From Phoronis australis (lineage: Eukaryota; Phoronida; Phoronidae), in NCBI GenBank assembly GCA_002633005.1, contig NMRA01000061.1, positions 1,037,264-1,101,263 on the forward strand: a stretch of DNA of 64,000 bases. Direction: 5' to 3'. Below the pieces are notes generated by a model. That model saw only the letters and a list, made by a program, of their open reading frames with translations. It had not been told where the DNA came from and ran no database searches. Position numbers and translations under genes: made by a program. This document shows positions 11,887 through 32,391 of the stretch, piece after piece (the first letter of the stretch is position 1; the number at the start of each line of letters is the position of its first letter).

Positions 11887-12947
11887 GTATGGAGCCAAAT
11901 TCTTCAGATTGTTGTTTGTTAATGAAATAAATTTCACTGCACTGAATTAAACTTTATGTGTTGATGTTTATCAGTGTTTATTCAAAAACTACTTTCTTTG
12001 GATCTATAATTTCACAGCTACAAATTACTTTATTTTGTTAATTCCCAGAAAAGTCCATTTGGTCAGCGGTGAATTTCGGTTAAAAAGTACATTTTACAAA
12101 GTTCTGAGAAGTTTATTGTTACTTAGTTTGATTGTACAGTATTGTTTATTTACTATGTTTTTTATGTGTATTGTCTTGTTATTGCCTTCAGCAAGAGCTG
12201 CAATAAGGTTATCTGTTGTCATACAAAACTGACTTGGTCAATTTTTAATTCCCACAGTCAATCCTTGTATTTTTGAATTTTGTTCAATGGCGTCAATCTT
12301 GAGCTTCCCCAATTGAATACGTTTTCCCCCAGACACTTTGTTGAGTTCATTTCCCCATTTTCTCCAGATCAAGAGAACTTCTTTCTCCTAATCTGGAGAA
12401 TTCTCTCGATTGGGAGAAATTCTCCCAGTTTGAAAACCTGCCTCTGCTGAGCTAACAGTTTGTCGGCAACTTATAAAATTGTATGATTAATCTCAGCAGA
12501 GGGTGACTTAGGCTGTGCCAAAATTCTGGTGGGCTTGCTGTTTTGAGGGGTACGGATCTTTCCTTCAATTGTTGCAGTTGCCCCCCCCCCCTCGCCGGTG
12601 CATGAGCATTATATCACAGAGTCCACTTAAAGTTGTTAATCCTCAAGTTTGTTTTCCTGAAACAGACAAATGGTCCACTTCCATCAATGTTCGGTGTTTT
12701 ACAACAATAATGTAAAATCACTGTTAATATATTATTTGGTGCTTTACCTGTTCTGGTGGTTTTAAATAGTAAAGTTGTTCTCTCAGTTTTAAAAAATAGC
12801 TAGAGAATTATTGAATCAAAGAAAGCACCAATGGTTAGCTTTCCTTTTGTATTTCATCCATAGCATGAGGATTGTTTTATTAGGATAATACTTTATTTTC
12901 AGGCAACAAATGGTGATGCACATTTTGAAGGCAAGAAAGAAAAGTGA
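11689..12947 (+). CDS. C18orf32-like: C18orf32-like small membrane protein (UPF0729), two exons
   Basis: Joining 11689-11886 to 12903-12947 gives 80 residues (human C18orf32 is 76). The N-terminus MVCISCIVIP with a hydrophobic stretch to about residue 25 is the family signature (human MVCIPCIVIP). A polar middle and a lysine-rich end, ATNGDAHFEGKKEK, resemble the human tail. The start is placed at 11689 because the family begins there; an in-frame ATG 10 codons upstream also exists. The intron is GTATGG...TTTTCAG, phase 0. The human protein is a poorly understood ER and lipid-droplet-associated protein reported to raise NF-kappaB activity; transfer of that role is inference. The gene is divergent from LYSMD and convergent with RIOK2. 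Confidence 0.88.
12903..12947 (+). CDS. C18orf32-like: C18orf32-like coding exon 2 (15 codons, terminal)
   Basis: Acceptor TTATTTTCAG, then 14 residues and TGA. Too short for ORF finding; supported by frame, splice site and similarity of the lysine-rich tail to human C18orf32. Confidence 0.8.
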   Translation, partial: ATNGDAHFEGKKEK

Positions 12948-13009
12948 TCAGAGTCGACATCCAGTCACATAGAGATGTTTTGCATCACCTGACGTGTCAA
13001 AAGATTGGC

Positions 13010-13015
13010 AATAAA
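13010..13015 (+). terminator. Polyadenylation signal, C18orf32-like gene
   Basis: AATAAA lies 63 bases past the stop codon, the first canonical signal downstream. Confidence 0.6.
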
Positions 13016-14141
13016 TCTCTTTGGTGGTGATAGTATCAATGTTCTCTTCGAAACATATTATTGAAGAACCTCTTTTTCAGCTCAAGGTACTGTTCTAGTG
13101 GTGGATCCCAATTTTGAACACTGATGCCTTTCTAAGACAATTACCTCTGAAATTAAGTGCAATCGGACTGACCACATGATTGACAGCTGTGTCTGTTACA
13201 AATTTAAGGAAACTTAACTGGTGTAATGTGTTTAATATAAACCCACCTGCTGTCCCAAGAAAAAACAACTTGATTTAGGCTGCTTATGAAATTGGTCTTA
13301 AGTTTCCTTGGTTCATTTGATTTCTGGGCTTGGATAGAAATGAGTTTAATAGTCTTAGATGTCAGGATCTACAAATTGACTCGTCAGTGTTAATTTACGT
13401 GCCAAGCTGGGTCTTAGCACTTACAACCGTCAGTTCCTTGCAAGCCCAGGCGTCGCTTCTTGTCTGAGCAAGGAACTAGTAAAAACCAATTTCATAGCGG
13501 CAAGTTGTCTAAATCAAGTTGTTTGTGTTATATTAGCAGTAGCTTATGTGTGTTCACAAAACTGTATGAAATTTGCAGCACTTCAATATCGCTTGTGTCA
13601 GACTTGACCAGCTACATGGTATGTGTTTTCAGACTGCATTGGCCCTTTGTACAAGAGTGCTGAGAAAGATGACTGTGTCTTCAACATTAGTGTAGTTAAA
13701 ACAAATTGTACGTTACGTCTTAATGTTCCATTTACTGTTTTCAAATTGCTATGTAATTTAACTTTGTTTCAAGAAGCTTAAGTTGAAAATAATCTTTTAG
13801 AACTGGACTATTTTTGAATAGCATAGTACATTAAAATCTCCTCAATTAAGGGCACATTATGGCGAACAAGAGAAATTTTATTTTCTAATTTTTTTTCAGA
13901 AAAGACGTAGTTCACCATATTCAAACTTCTCTTACCATAAAAAATATTAGAAGCTCTTGAAAAACGAAAAAGGGCAACCATTTTTGTCTGAAATTGGGGA
14001 GATTTTACCATATAATGTTCATGCTGTACAAAGTGCTTATGATTTTAAGGTTATTTATTGTGAAATACATCACTTGTGCTAGAGTGGCGTTATAAATTGA
14101 ATGTACAAATAAACATAAACTTTTGACATGGCTCTTTGTAT

Positions 14142-14147
14142 TTTATT
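14142..14147 (-). terminator. Probable polyadenylation signal, RIOK2
   Basis: The minus strand reads AATAAA about 295 bases past the RIOK2 stop. Another match near 14050 is a weaker alternative. The convergent C18orf32-like signal is at 13010, so the two transcripts need not overlap. Confidence 0.5.
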
Positions 14148-14441
14148 CTTCCACAGCTATTTACAAACTGTCAAAGATTCCAGGCCGTCATGAGACATAT
14201 TTCCCTTTGCGTGAGTGTCTAGGTAATTATGATATTGCACCAAAAATCACCACTCAACTACAGTCAAATACAATGACATTTTGATGAAAATTTTAAATGG
14301 GAATTGTCATTGTCTATTCGTTGCTTAATACCAAGCAATTTTGTACTGTTCTTGTGCTCTGAACATGCCATCCTTTGTACCCGCCTGCACATAGAGTTCT
14401 TAACTGTACCACAGATTTATATCACACCAACAGTTCCCTTG

Positions 14442-23296
<8,855 letters not shown>

Positions 23297-24204
23297 TATT
23301 CAGCTTGTAATCTGAAAATTTCACGTGTGTAAATCTTTCACATGTTACGATAACCGTAAGTTGGTCTGACGATTTCAGAGTGTCGTACTTCGTGATTTAG
23401 TTCATTTTGTACTCAATAGATGTCAGAAGTTTACACATGTTTCGCTTTGCTGCGTTCCTCCTCAATCAAGCACTCAACTCGGACAACGAGGCGATACTGT
23501 AATCGACATATTCCTCTAGTGTTTGGTCAATAAATAATGCTTGGCAGTCTCACGTTTCCTTTGAAAAATTACCCCGGCGGCTTGTCACAATTACAAACGG
23601 TGTCTATAGTTCTACTCTCAAAGGATGTGAGGCCAAAGAATCAGAAATGCTTCATTTTGTTAAGTATCCGTAACTAACGACAAAAATCAACCAGCTGAGT
23701 GATTTACTTGGAACTTTGGGGTATGGTGCCAGGGCTCGGACAATACGAGACACTGGCTTACTTACATTTGCAGTGTTTTACATAGGAGCCGGTCTCGTCA
23801 GTGGTGCATAGAGTTCTATGGTAGTCTCCGTGCATGGTACGGCCTTGACTTAATTCAAAGCCTAGCTGTCACTACTGAATCGTCATTTTTTGTCAGTGAT
23901 CCTCTTCTCTGTGTGTGATCTTTCTCCTTGAGAAAGAATTAAGTTTCACGTACCGGTAGGCAAACTGTTGTTTACAGCTATTACTTTTTGTCGTCTGTCT
24001 TCAATCCATTAATTACATCGGAAAATAAATCGAATACACTGGAAGACAGTAGACTGTGACAGGCACTAACAAAACACAAATGAATTACCAATTAGTGATT
24101 GCACACTCAGTTAACTTAAGTAAACTTAATTGAAGAGCATTTATTTATAGGTACCCTGAGTACATGCATACTATATTTTCTCTTCTCTTAATCACGGGTG
24201 AGAA

Positions 24205-24359
24205 ACAACATGACCGCCGGTCCTCTTAAATCGGACCGCCTCCCCCAAAACAGGACCTCCGGGGATCAAATGGGACCGTCGCACCAGAAAATGGGACTGA
24301 CGCACCTAAAAACATGACCGCCCCACCAGAAAACAGGACCGCCGGGGACTGAACATGAC
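24205..24359. repeat. Minisatellite next to assembly gap
   Basis: Imperfect repeats of about 22-30 bp built on GACCGCC ... CACCAGAAAA and AACAGGACC ... GGGG. The assembly gap begins inside the array. Confidence 0.7.
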
Positions 24360-24439
24360 NNNNNNNNNNNNNNNNNNNNNNNNNNNNNNNNNNNNNNNNN
24401 NNNNNNNNNNNNNNNNNNNNNNNNNNNNNNNNNNNNNNN
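24360..24439. other. Assembly gap, 80 N
   Basis: Run of undetermined bases. It follows a minisatellite and precedes a run of G, so the true length may differ. Confidence 0.99.
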
Positions 24440-27400
24440 GGGGGGGGGGTCCACGTCAGGGTATTAGCCAGGAATTTGCTCGTCAGACGTTCGCGCCCCC
24501 GAAATGCCAAATGGATCTTAGGGAATTTTAGGGGGGGGCATGGCCCCCTTGGTCCCCCTCTAAATCCGCCACTACAACTGTGTAATTTGTGACCAGTTCA
24601 CTTCAGTGTTGTTAACTAAGCATATGTGGAACGTTTGACTGAACATGTATAGCCAAAACATTGTCTGGGATCGAACACAATGATGATGGTTTCAAGAAAA
24701 CGCCCTTAATTGTCAAATTAATGGATTTAGACGGGTTGCAAAGTACTCCACCATGACAAAAGAATAGTTTACAAAATTGTGACATCAGCGTATTTCGAAG
24801 TTGTAAGGTCACCTTGGTTAGTACAGTCTCATTTTGGGATGCATATAAAGTGTACAGTAAGCTTGTTCAGCTTGTTTCTTTTAATACTTGTACGAAAATG
24901 GAGAATTAGTTTACTTTTGACCATTTTTAGTTTACACATTCAAATGAAAAACTATCAATAAGGAATAAAGAAGATTGCTCATTTAGGTTAATAACGTCTA
25001 AGATTCTCTTGACAATTGTTGGCAACTTTATTAAAGTCTGGCTTTATCTTATATCTTGTTCCACTCACAGGTGATCATTTAAATGGACGACACCAGTTCG
25101 TACGTCTGCATAACCAACTTACACAGGGACATATTATTGCGCAACTGAAATAGTTCTCAATATATGATATAGCTGTAAAGCTATTATATCCACTATTACG
25201 GAAATATCATGACGTTCTGGAAAGTGCATAAATGAAACTGAAAGCTTGTGTTAAATCACCAAAAGCTTGCACAGAAAATCACTACACCACCTTCACATCA
25301 ACTTATTTTCTAAAATCATAAATATTGGATGTAGAAAAAATCGATGTCATCTCATACACTGTTTTTTGTGTTGTTTTTGTATATTTTAACGAAAAGTCTT
25401 TCAGTATTTTATAAAATTCATTGATAGCGTGTACAGAATGCTAGGCTGGGTGTTAAGTTCCAATGTTTACTAATTACTAATCTAATAGTGATAATGAGGG
25501 TGTCGGTAAATTGACACTTTCTCAATGCCCATACAGTGTATTTGAAAAGCAAGCATGCCCAAAATAATCCCTCAAGAAAAAATGGGCAACAATTGAAGCT
25601 TATAACCAAAAAAAAAATCACGCTCAGTGAAATCTCTGTGTAATCTTTATTAAACAGGAATTCCTGTATGCCATGGAAGATAGATGCCCTGTCACATTCA
25701 TCTGGCGGGGCTTTGGTAAAGATACACATGCGGAATATACTCGGCGCTTCCAAATGTACGTCAGGACATGTAATACTTTTATGACTTTTGGTCCAAAATA
25801 CTATCTGCCAAATATACACACCGGGTTTATACAAGGAAATCACGCCAACAATGCTGCTTTTCTTACATGTAGCTTGAATAACTTAAGTTGCAGTGTTTTG
25901 ATGGAGCACTGGCCCGAAGTTGAGTTGGGGGCGTCTTTCGAAGTGGTACAGAACTCGCTGTGTTGATTAGAATGTCCGGAGTGGCTGCTGACCGTGTACA
26001 CAAAAATAGCGCAAATGGTTTGATACACGTTTTACCAGACATGCGCAGGCAGCTCGGTCAGGCCCATTACACGCAATACCCGTGACCTGAAACTATTTTC
26101 TCGTTATTAGCATATACCGTATACACGCAAATTAAGAGCGCGAACTGAGGAGCACCTGAGAATTTTAGATCAAGAGTCCAGCGGTGGGATAGAGTAGAAT
26201 TTGCCGAACCCCCGACCTTGACTAAGGAGGCGGACATACAGGCCGTGAGCAACCCAGCTGGACGGGCAATGGCTGCCTCCTATGATCGTGTAGGCTACAG
26301 GCTACAGACAGCTGGAAGCAACCAGACTTAACACAATAAAACCATACATTTCTTGAAGGGTACCCAAACTCCAGTGGGATGCTTCACCTCCCGCTCAGTT
26401 GTCCGTGAAGTACACGATTCTTCGTGCATCCCATCGGGAATTACTGTGCATTACGTATTTGTAAAAAGTATTGCAACTTAACTCGGAAATTAACTCAAAA
26501 TACGCACTTCGTGTGCTATAGTTTTCGTATTGTGGCGTTGCCCGGTTTCACGGGACAGTCCGGAGGTTAACCTAGACCGGGGTGGCGGCGTTCACCGGCA
26601 TTCGCCCCCACAAACTTAAAACAAATCTTCCAACGCTGATGCATTTTACTTGCACCAGTGACGTCATTAGTTTATGCAACTCAATCACTACTACCGCCAA
26701 ACGAAATTGCATTATTGGTTATCGTTGGTTGATATGTAGTTTCATTACACAGACATTGTGTAACTGCTTCAAGACGCTAACGGATTATAGACGGTTCATT
26801 TTTACATTAGACTTGTCAGTAATAAACCACTGTGCTGGTAACTGGTTGGTGACGTGATCCTACAGGAGTCCACGTGTTCATATAGAAATACCAAAGTTAA
26901 TTACTGGCTGCTACAAGCCAAGCCTGGTCTTGGTTAGATAGTACGTGTTCCATGTAATAAAGTACTTGTAGGCCTACCACAAATAAAAATGTTCACACTA
27001 TTTAAGAAAAAGTGTTTGTTATGCCCCACACCATCTCTATGTTAATACCGCCCAGGAATTGGGTGCCACAGTGTGTTTTTGAACAGAGGGATGAGCAAGA
27101 TTTAACATCAACCTCTTCCATGGCAGTCAAAATAACTTTAGGAACTCCAGTGGCACTAACATAAAAACAGATATACTGATAATAGCTTCGATGTCGTGTG
27201 TATTTTATGGCCACAACCCTCAAACAAATTAGGGCACATTTTTGTATGAGTGGGAAAAACCAGGAGTTGTCCGTCAAATATTATAGCTTGACATAACCCT
27301 TTGCAGCTCCTAAACGTAAAGTTATCTTAGTGTTAGAGACTAGCATTTTTATGTCCTCTGCATACTTTTGCTGTATATAGAGGCCAATTCATCTGATTAT

Positions 27401-28350
27401 TGTACTGCATATTTAGGTTACAGCCAGGAGGGTTGAATATGGTGGCATTCTGGGTTCAGCTATTCAGAATCTATATGGGGTAATAAAAGAATTATCTTCT
27501 CACCCAGGACCATAAACCCTTTGTTAAGCCCTGTTTACTTACACAGTCAAACTGGGGCAGTTACATGACTAAGAGCAGGGTTCAATGACAGAGAACTACT
27601 TTCCGGCACTGACCTTGGGTGTCAATTTCAAAGGCGTGTGAACGATACCCATGATTTACAACCATCCGCAAAATTCTAAGCCAGTGTTATGCAGAATAGT
27701 TACTCCCTACAAGCGGAAAATGGCAAAATACATACCTTTTATATGCCAACAAGATGAAAAACTGAGACTTTTCAAATAGAATGAATAATACAGAAATTTC
27801 AACACTGTCAGAACAATGTACAATTCAACAGTACAACATCACCTCTTTATTAAAAATAATTTCATTACAAGCCAAGAAAACCTGTTATTAATAAATATGA
27901 TGCTATTTCATGTCTGGTTGTTATTAATGAAACAAAGCAATAATCAGCAGATGATGAGCTAAACTGTAAATGTGTGCACAGACAATACTAGCATTGTCAA
28001 AAAGTTGTGCACTAGCAATACTAGTATTGTCAACAGAACAGTTCAGGTGTACACAACCAGGCATAAAATGCTGCATAGTTCCAAGGTTTACCACACTAGC
28101 ACCTCTTCAGTTCATTTTAGTATCGCACAGTACTAATTAAGTCAGACACTTCAAAATGGAACAAATCGAGCGCATCAAAGCGGTGAATGTTCGTGTTGAA
28201 TGCATGATGTTGCCACCTTGATGTGTAATTAGGACTTTTGACTCACTGTATTAAAGAACCAAAGCAAAGTGTTGCAACCCAAAACAAAAATGAAATAACA
28301 GTTATCAAAGATCGAACAGCATCTAGCTTCAAAGGAGAAAATTCCAATAG

Positions 28351-28600
28351 AGTAAAGTTTCCTCAAATTCGAACAAAAACAATGACCAAAATTGTCACTT
28401 TTTCATTTTTCAAATGCTTACTGTATTACCAAAAATGTTAAGACTTTCATCAATGATTTTATCATTGATGACAGCCACAGTAGGTAAAGTTATCAAATAA
28501 TGAAGTAAAACTGTCTTCTTGTTTACTTCTGTTGAAAATTTTTGAGTGAAAAAAATTCACTCTTCCGCTGCATTGCGTTCTAATTTTAAGAAACTTCACC
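28351..28600 (+). repeat. Dispersed repeat family B, copy 1
   Basis: Diverged but alignable to 51090-51328: both read AATTCGAACAAAA, then AATG(A/G)CCAAAATT, TTTTTCAA(A/C)TGCT and AAACTTCACC or ACACTTCACC. No coding potential. Confidence 0.6.
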
Positions 28601-29660
28601 ATACTGGACACAATGTGCAACACTCTGAAACTAAACAAGTGACAAGGATTGTAGTTATTAGTCATCACTTGAAATAGTCTGCCACCACTACATCTGTAGT
28701 ACTTGATCTTGTTTGCTCAATATCTTCAACTCGCCCTCCAACCAACAGATGGCATTGCTCGTCTAGTCCATGGGAAGAAATTATCCAAGAATTAACTTGA
28801 GTCCTATAGTCACTATGTTTAGTCCTATGAGAGGTACTGGAAAGAGAAAAAATGGCATGGTAAAAATGACCAAACTGAAGAAGGTGCAGGAACACTTCAA
28901 TTATTGAAATTGTAATTAAGGTAACCACCAACAAAACCATATTTTTAAAGTTACAGGTCATCAGAGACGATGTATATCCTCAAAAATAATGTCCAGGGAA
29001 CTCTTTTATAAAAGGTCTAAGTCCGATTGTAGCTAAGATGGTCGAAAGCAACTTGTCGCAAATGCGACATTGCATTTTTTAGAAGAGCGAATTATCGCAA
29101 CTGATGTTATCTGATAGTGGTTAATTTTCAGACTAAATGGCAGCTTTCTCGAGTCATGTAAATAAACTGTTAGCAAAATAAAATCCAAGTGACGAATGTC
29201 TTAACTAAGACCAGGTTTACGATCAACGATAAGACTACCTCAGACGTTTGTAGACACAATTTCTGAAAATTGTGATTTTTCATTTCGGTTCAACAGAATG
29301 AAAATTTTCTCATCAAACTTTTATTTATTTAAAGCTATAACAGCGTGGGATTTTCTGTCACGGAATTTTAGCACAAAAACTTGATTTAGTATAAGAATTG
29401 TTTAAAATTTAAATACTTTAACCTCATCAGCATATTTTGCTTCTGGAATTTGACACTTAAATTGAAACCAAGAAATTAAAAGCTTTTGGCAGGTTTACTA
29501 GCAAGACCAACACAAAACAAAATAGTTTCAAGCATCTTCACGCTTCTTGGAGTATTTCATGTCTTAGCTTGTGCTAAATTCAAAAATGAAGACTTCACCA
29601 TTCAGTGAAGCTTCAGAACACTTGGCTTGGGTTTTTACAGTCCTGTCTTTGAGTTACATG

Positions 29661-29807
29661 GGCGGTGCACCATAGGGGGCTGGGGGAGGGGCTATAGCAC
29701 CACTTTTTTCAGTGCTACGCCGCACATGGTCTATAGGCAGTGCACCATAGGGGGACTGAGAGGGCTTTAGCCCCCCACTTTTTTCAGAGCTGTGCCGTAC
29801 ATGAGTT
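29661..29807. repeat. Tandem duplication, about 80-bp unit
   Basis: GTGCACCATAGGGGG and CCACTTTTTTCAG occur twice in the same order. The sequence resembles ends of DNA transposons seen in marine invertebrates. Confidence 0.55.
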
Positions 29808-30505
29808 AACATGCGCAGTGCATAGGAAAATCCACATGTTTGCACTAAGATTGTTTCTATGAGGTTGTTTTCAGAATGATGATTTCTGATAGTTGCTGAT
29901 ATACATTCACTATTTAAAGTAGTTTGCTTTTGTACAATAACAATGATACGTACCACCATAGGCTCATCAGGTGAGTGTTGTGGGGAGCAAAAATCTGGCA
30001 AATTGAAAAAAAATGGGCACATTAAGAAAATTTCGAGCGAAGCCATTAGTTGCCCCGAAAACAACAAAGTCCAAACACGACGTATGCTTGCCACGTTCTG
30101 CCCATCATCATACAATAACACTTATCATTTGTTTGACGACAAAATAAATCTTACTCCTCATCACCGTCCGTATTGAGCGCACGAGAGTTAATATCTGCGT
30201 TTTCATGCCTGGTTGTTCGCCAAACCCTCTCTGTTCTGTACCCCATCCAACTGAAAAATAAACAGTAGCAATAAAGGCAACGCAATGCACAATAAAAGGA
30301 AACACCTAAAATTCAAAACTTAATGTACTTCAAATCCTTACGAGTCATCAATGGTCGTAGCTGATCACATTTTCAGCTGTATAAGTCTAGAGAACGATGA
30401 CACCTGAAAAAGTCGTGCACACTGCAAGTACTAGTAAACCTAGCACGAGTTACTTCTAGACTGACTACTAGCTTTAGTAGCAGTGAGGAAGCAATTCATT
30501 CTAGG

Positions 30506-30573
30506 GCAACTTGACATGTGACAACTTGTCCCACCTTATCGAGGAAGGGTAACTTGTTCTAGAATACCTTGCC
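30506..30573 (+). repeat. Relative of MITE-like element at 3538
   Basis: Similar to about 3632-3706: GCAACTT, GACAACTT, CCACCTT, GTAACTTGTTCTAG and CTTG(T)GCCAC in the same order. Confidence 0.5.
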
Positions 30574-32272
30574 ACAGCGCAAGTCACAGAGTGGACGCAA
30601 AGCTGCAGACAAGGCGGAAATAAATACCACCACTGGCCACACATATACAGATCACTCAACAACTTTAACAACAGAATGATTACAGAGTGGTAGCTTCTTT
30701 AGCACTGGTAACTAATTTACTCAGTTTACCTCAAGGAAGAGTGTATTTTTAATGACATCAATTTTGTGTCACATTTTATGTGGTTAGTTTTTACCCACAT
30801 CAGCTGTATATTTATTACACAGCTTTGCAACAAGACTAAGCTGCCCACAGACACAGCATAAATTGTTCAAGCCTTGGTACAAAGCTGAATACTAAATATA
30901 CAGCTTTGCACCGAAGTGGGTAAAATAGTGGTAATATAAAATTTGACACAAAATTAGTGTCATTAAAAACTATACCCTTCCTTGAGAACACCAAATTATT
31001 TACCGGTGTCGGAAAAATTGGCGATCTACCGTTATTCTGCAGCTAAAGCTGTGGAGTGATCTTATGTGTCGGCTTTCGGCGCCATGAAATATTGCATCAC
31101 CTATTGCAAGTTTCTTTTTTCTTCGATTCTTCAATCGGCTGTTGTTCTTTCATGAAGTTGCGTACATGTCACAACAAATTATCGGAACTGGTTTCACTTC
31201 ATTATAAGTTTTTAGAATTTTGAAACCGAAAAAAAGAATTTCAGAAGAAATTATGCTGCTGCCAAGCTATTATCATCTCCCGAGAGATGTTGCAAAAAAT
31301 TAGGAAATGGCGTATGCACGTGTCACGAGCACACTGTTTTCAAAATGACATAACTTTTCTTTGTTGGAAAAGGGGGAGGATTACGCAAGAAAATGACGTT
31401 TATTAGATTGTTTTCCACTTAAACGGTTGTAACGGGCAAGGTGAGTGTCGTTTGATTCCCAGATTTTGCATGCACCCCGTCCAGTCTTTAGCTATTGATA
31501 CAGGTTTCACGGCAAGTTGACGAACAGAACTACCTTGGCTGTGTGCGGGTCTATGGAAGAAAGACACACAGTGGTACCTAGCTGTATTTTGACGATAGTC
31601 TACATACATCTAGCTGGCTGGCTAAAATTGTTCAAGTGTTGCTGGTATGTAGGCTATGTAGCAAATGAGTGACGGATGCAAGAATTTTGGTATGAAAATT
31701 ACCAACAATGCACTGAGACGAGAACGTAGGACTACCGAGTCTTGAACTTGGTACATCCTACCCCAAGGCCAAGAGCAATTGAGAGGCCTTTATATCTCTG
31801 CACTTAGTCTCAGTGCAGATTCATCACACTTGTGACTGTCTTTGAGTTTGAGTTTGACGTCAGTAATTCAATTTCACTGAATTGACAGTCGGCACCGCCA
31901 ATATTAGTACCCGTATTAGTACTCAAAAATACTTACTTTTGGCTAAAAATCGTTCTTCGTGTAGCACACATACTGCATTCAAACACAGCAGCAATGCTTC
32001 CAGCAAGGAATATAAAGTGAATGCCATTGAAGCTGACTACTTTTTCAGAAAATGTAAAAACGTAAATATTCACACGTAGAGCTACACACGCGACATCTAC
32101 AGGAAGAGCTATTTCTGGTCTCCTCAATAAATTGAAGCGACGAGCTGGTTTTGGGACCAGAAAAGTTGTACAAGTAGGACACCTAGCGATTGGGATTGGA
32201 ATCAACTGGTCATCTTTGTTCTGAGAAGACAAAATTTCTCATCAGAAAATAGTTAAAATTAGTGGTCTGTAA

Positions 32273-32391
32273 ATGTCTATTATCGAAAAGACACGTTCAA
32301 ATTGCACGTCTTTGCCCCAGGGATGGACTAGAGAAGAAGTGATCCGAAAATCAGGTCTTTCTGCTGGAAAAACTGACGTATACTATTACAG
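32273..32391 (+). CDS. MBD2/3: MBD2/3 coding exon 1
   Basis: Residues 1-39 plus two bases, MSIIEKTRSNCTSLPQGW to DVYYY; donor GTAATG. Too short for ordinary ORF detection. Confidence 0.9.

Larger units (their letters stand above)
23297..32272. other. Intergenic region between divergent RIOK2 and MBD2/3
   Basis: No gene recognised. Contains the minisatellite and gap at 24205-24439, a transposon-like end at about 24520-24590, a possible tRNA-derived SINE at about 26190-26280 (minus), a dispersed repeat at 28351-28600, a tandem duplication at 29661-29807, a MITE relative around 30506 and an LTR-like fragment near 31740-31850. The promoters of both genes must lie at the ends. Confidence 0.6.

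Noticed and set aside
12361-12430. TCTCC/GGAGA inverted motifs as a regulatory hairpin
   Set aside because: Short, partly overlapping simple-sequence matches in an AT/CT-rich intron; not distinguishable from chance.
24226-24510. 94-codon minus-strand ORF through the gap
   Set aside because: Translated minisatellite and N bases.
29654-30121. 155-codon minus-strand ORF with repeated SSEKSG / STEKSG
   Set aside because: The repetition comes from the DNA tandem duplication at 29661-29807; no family match.
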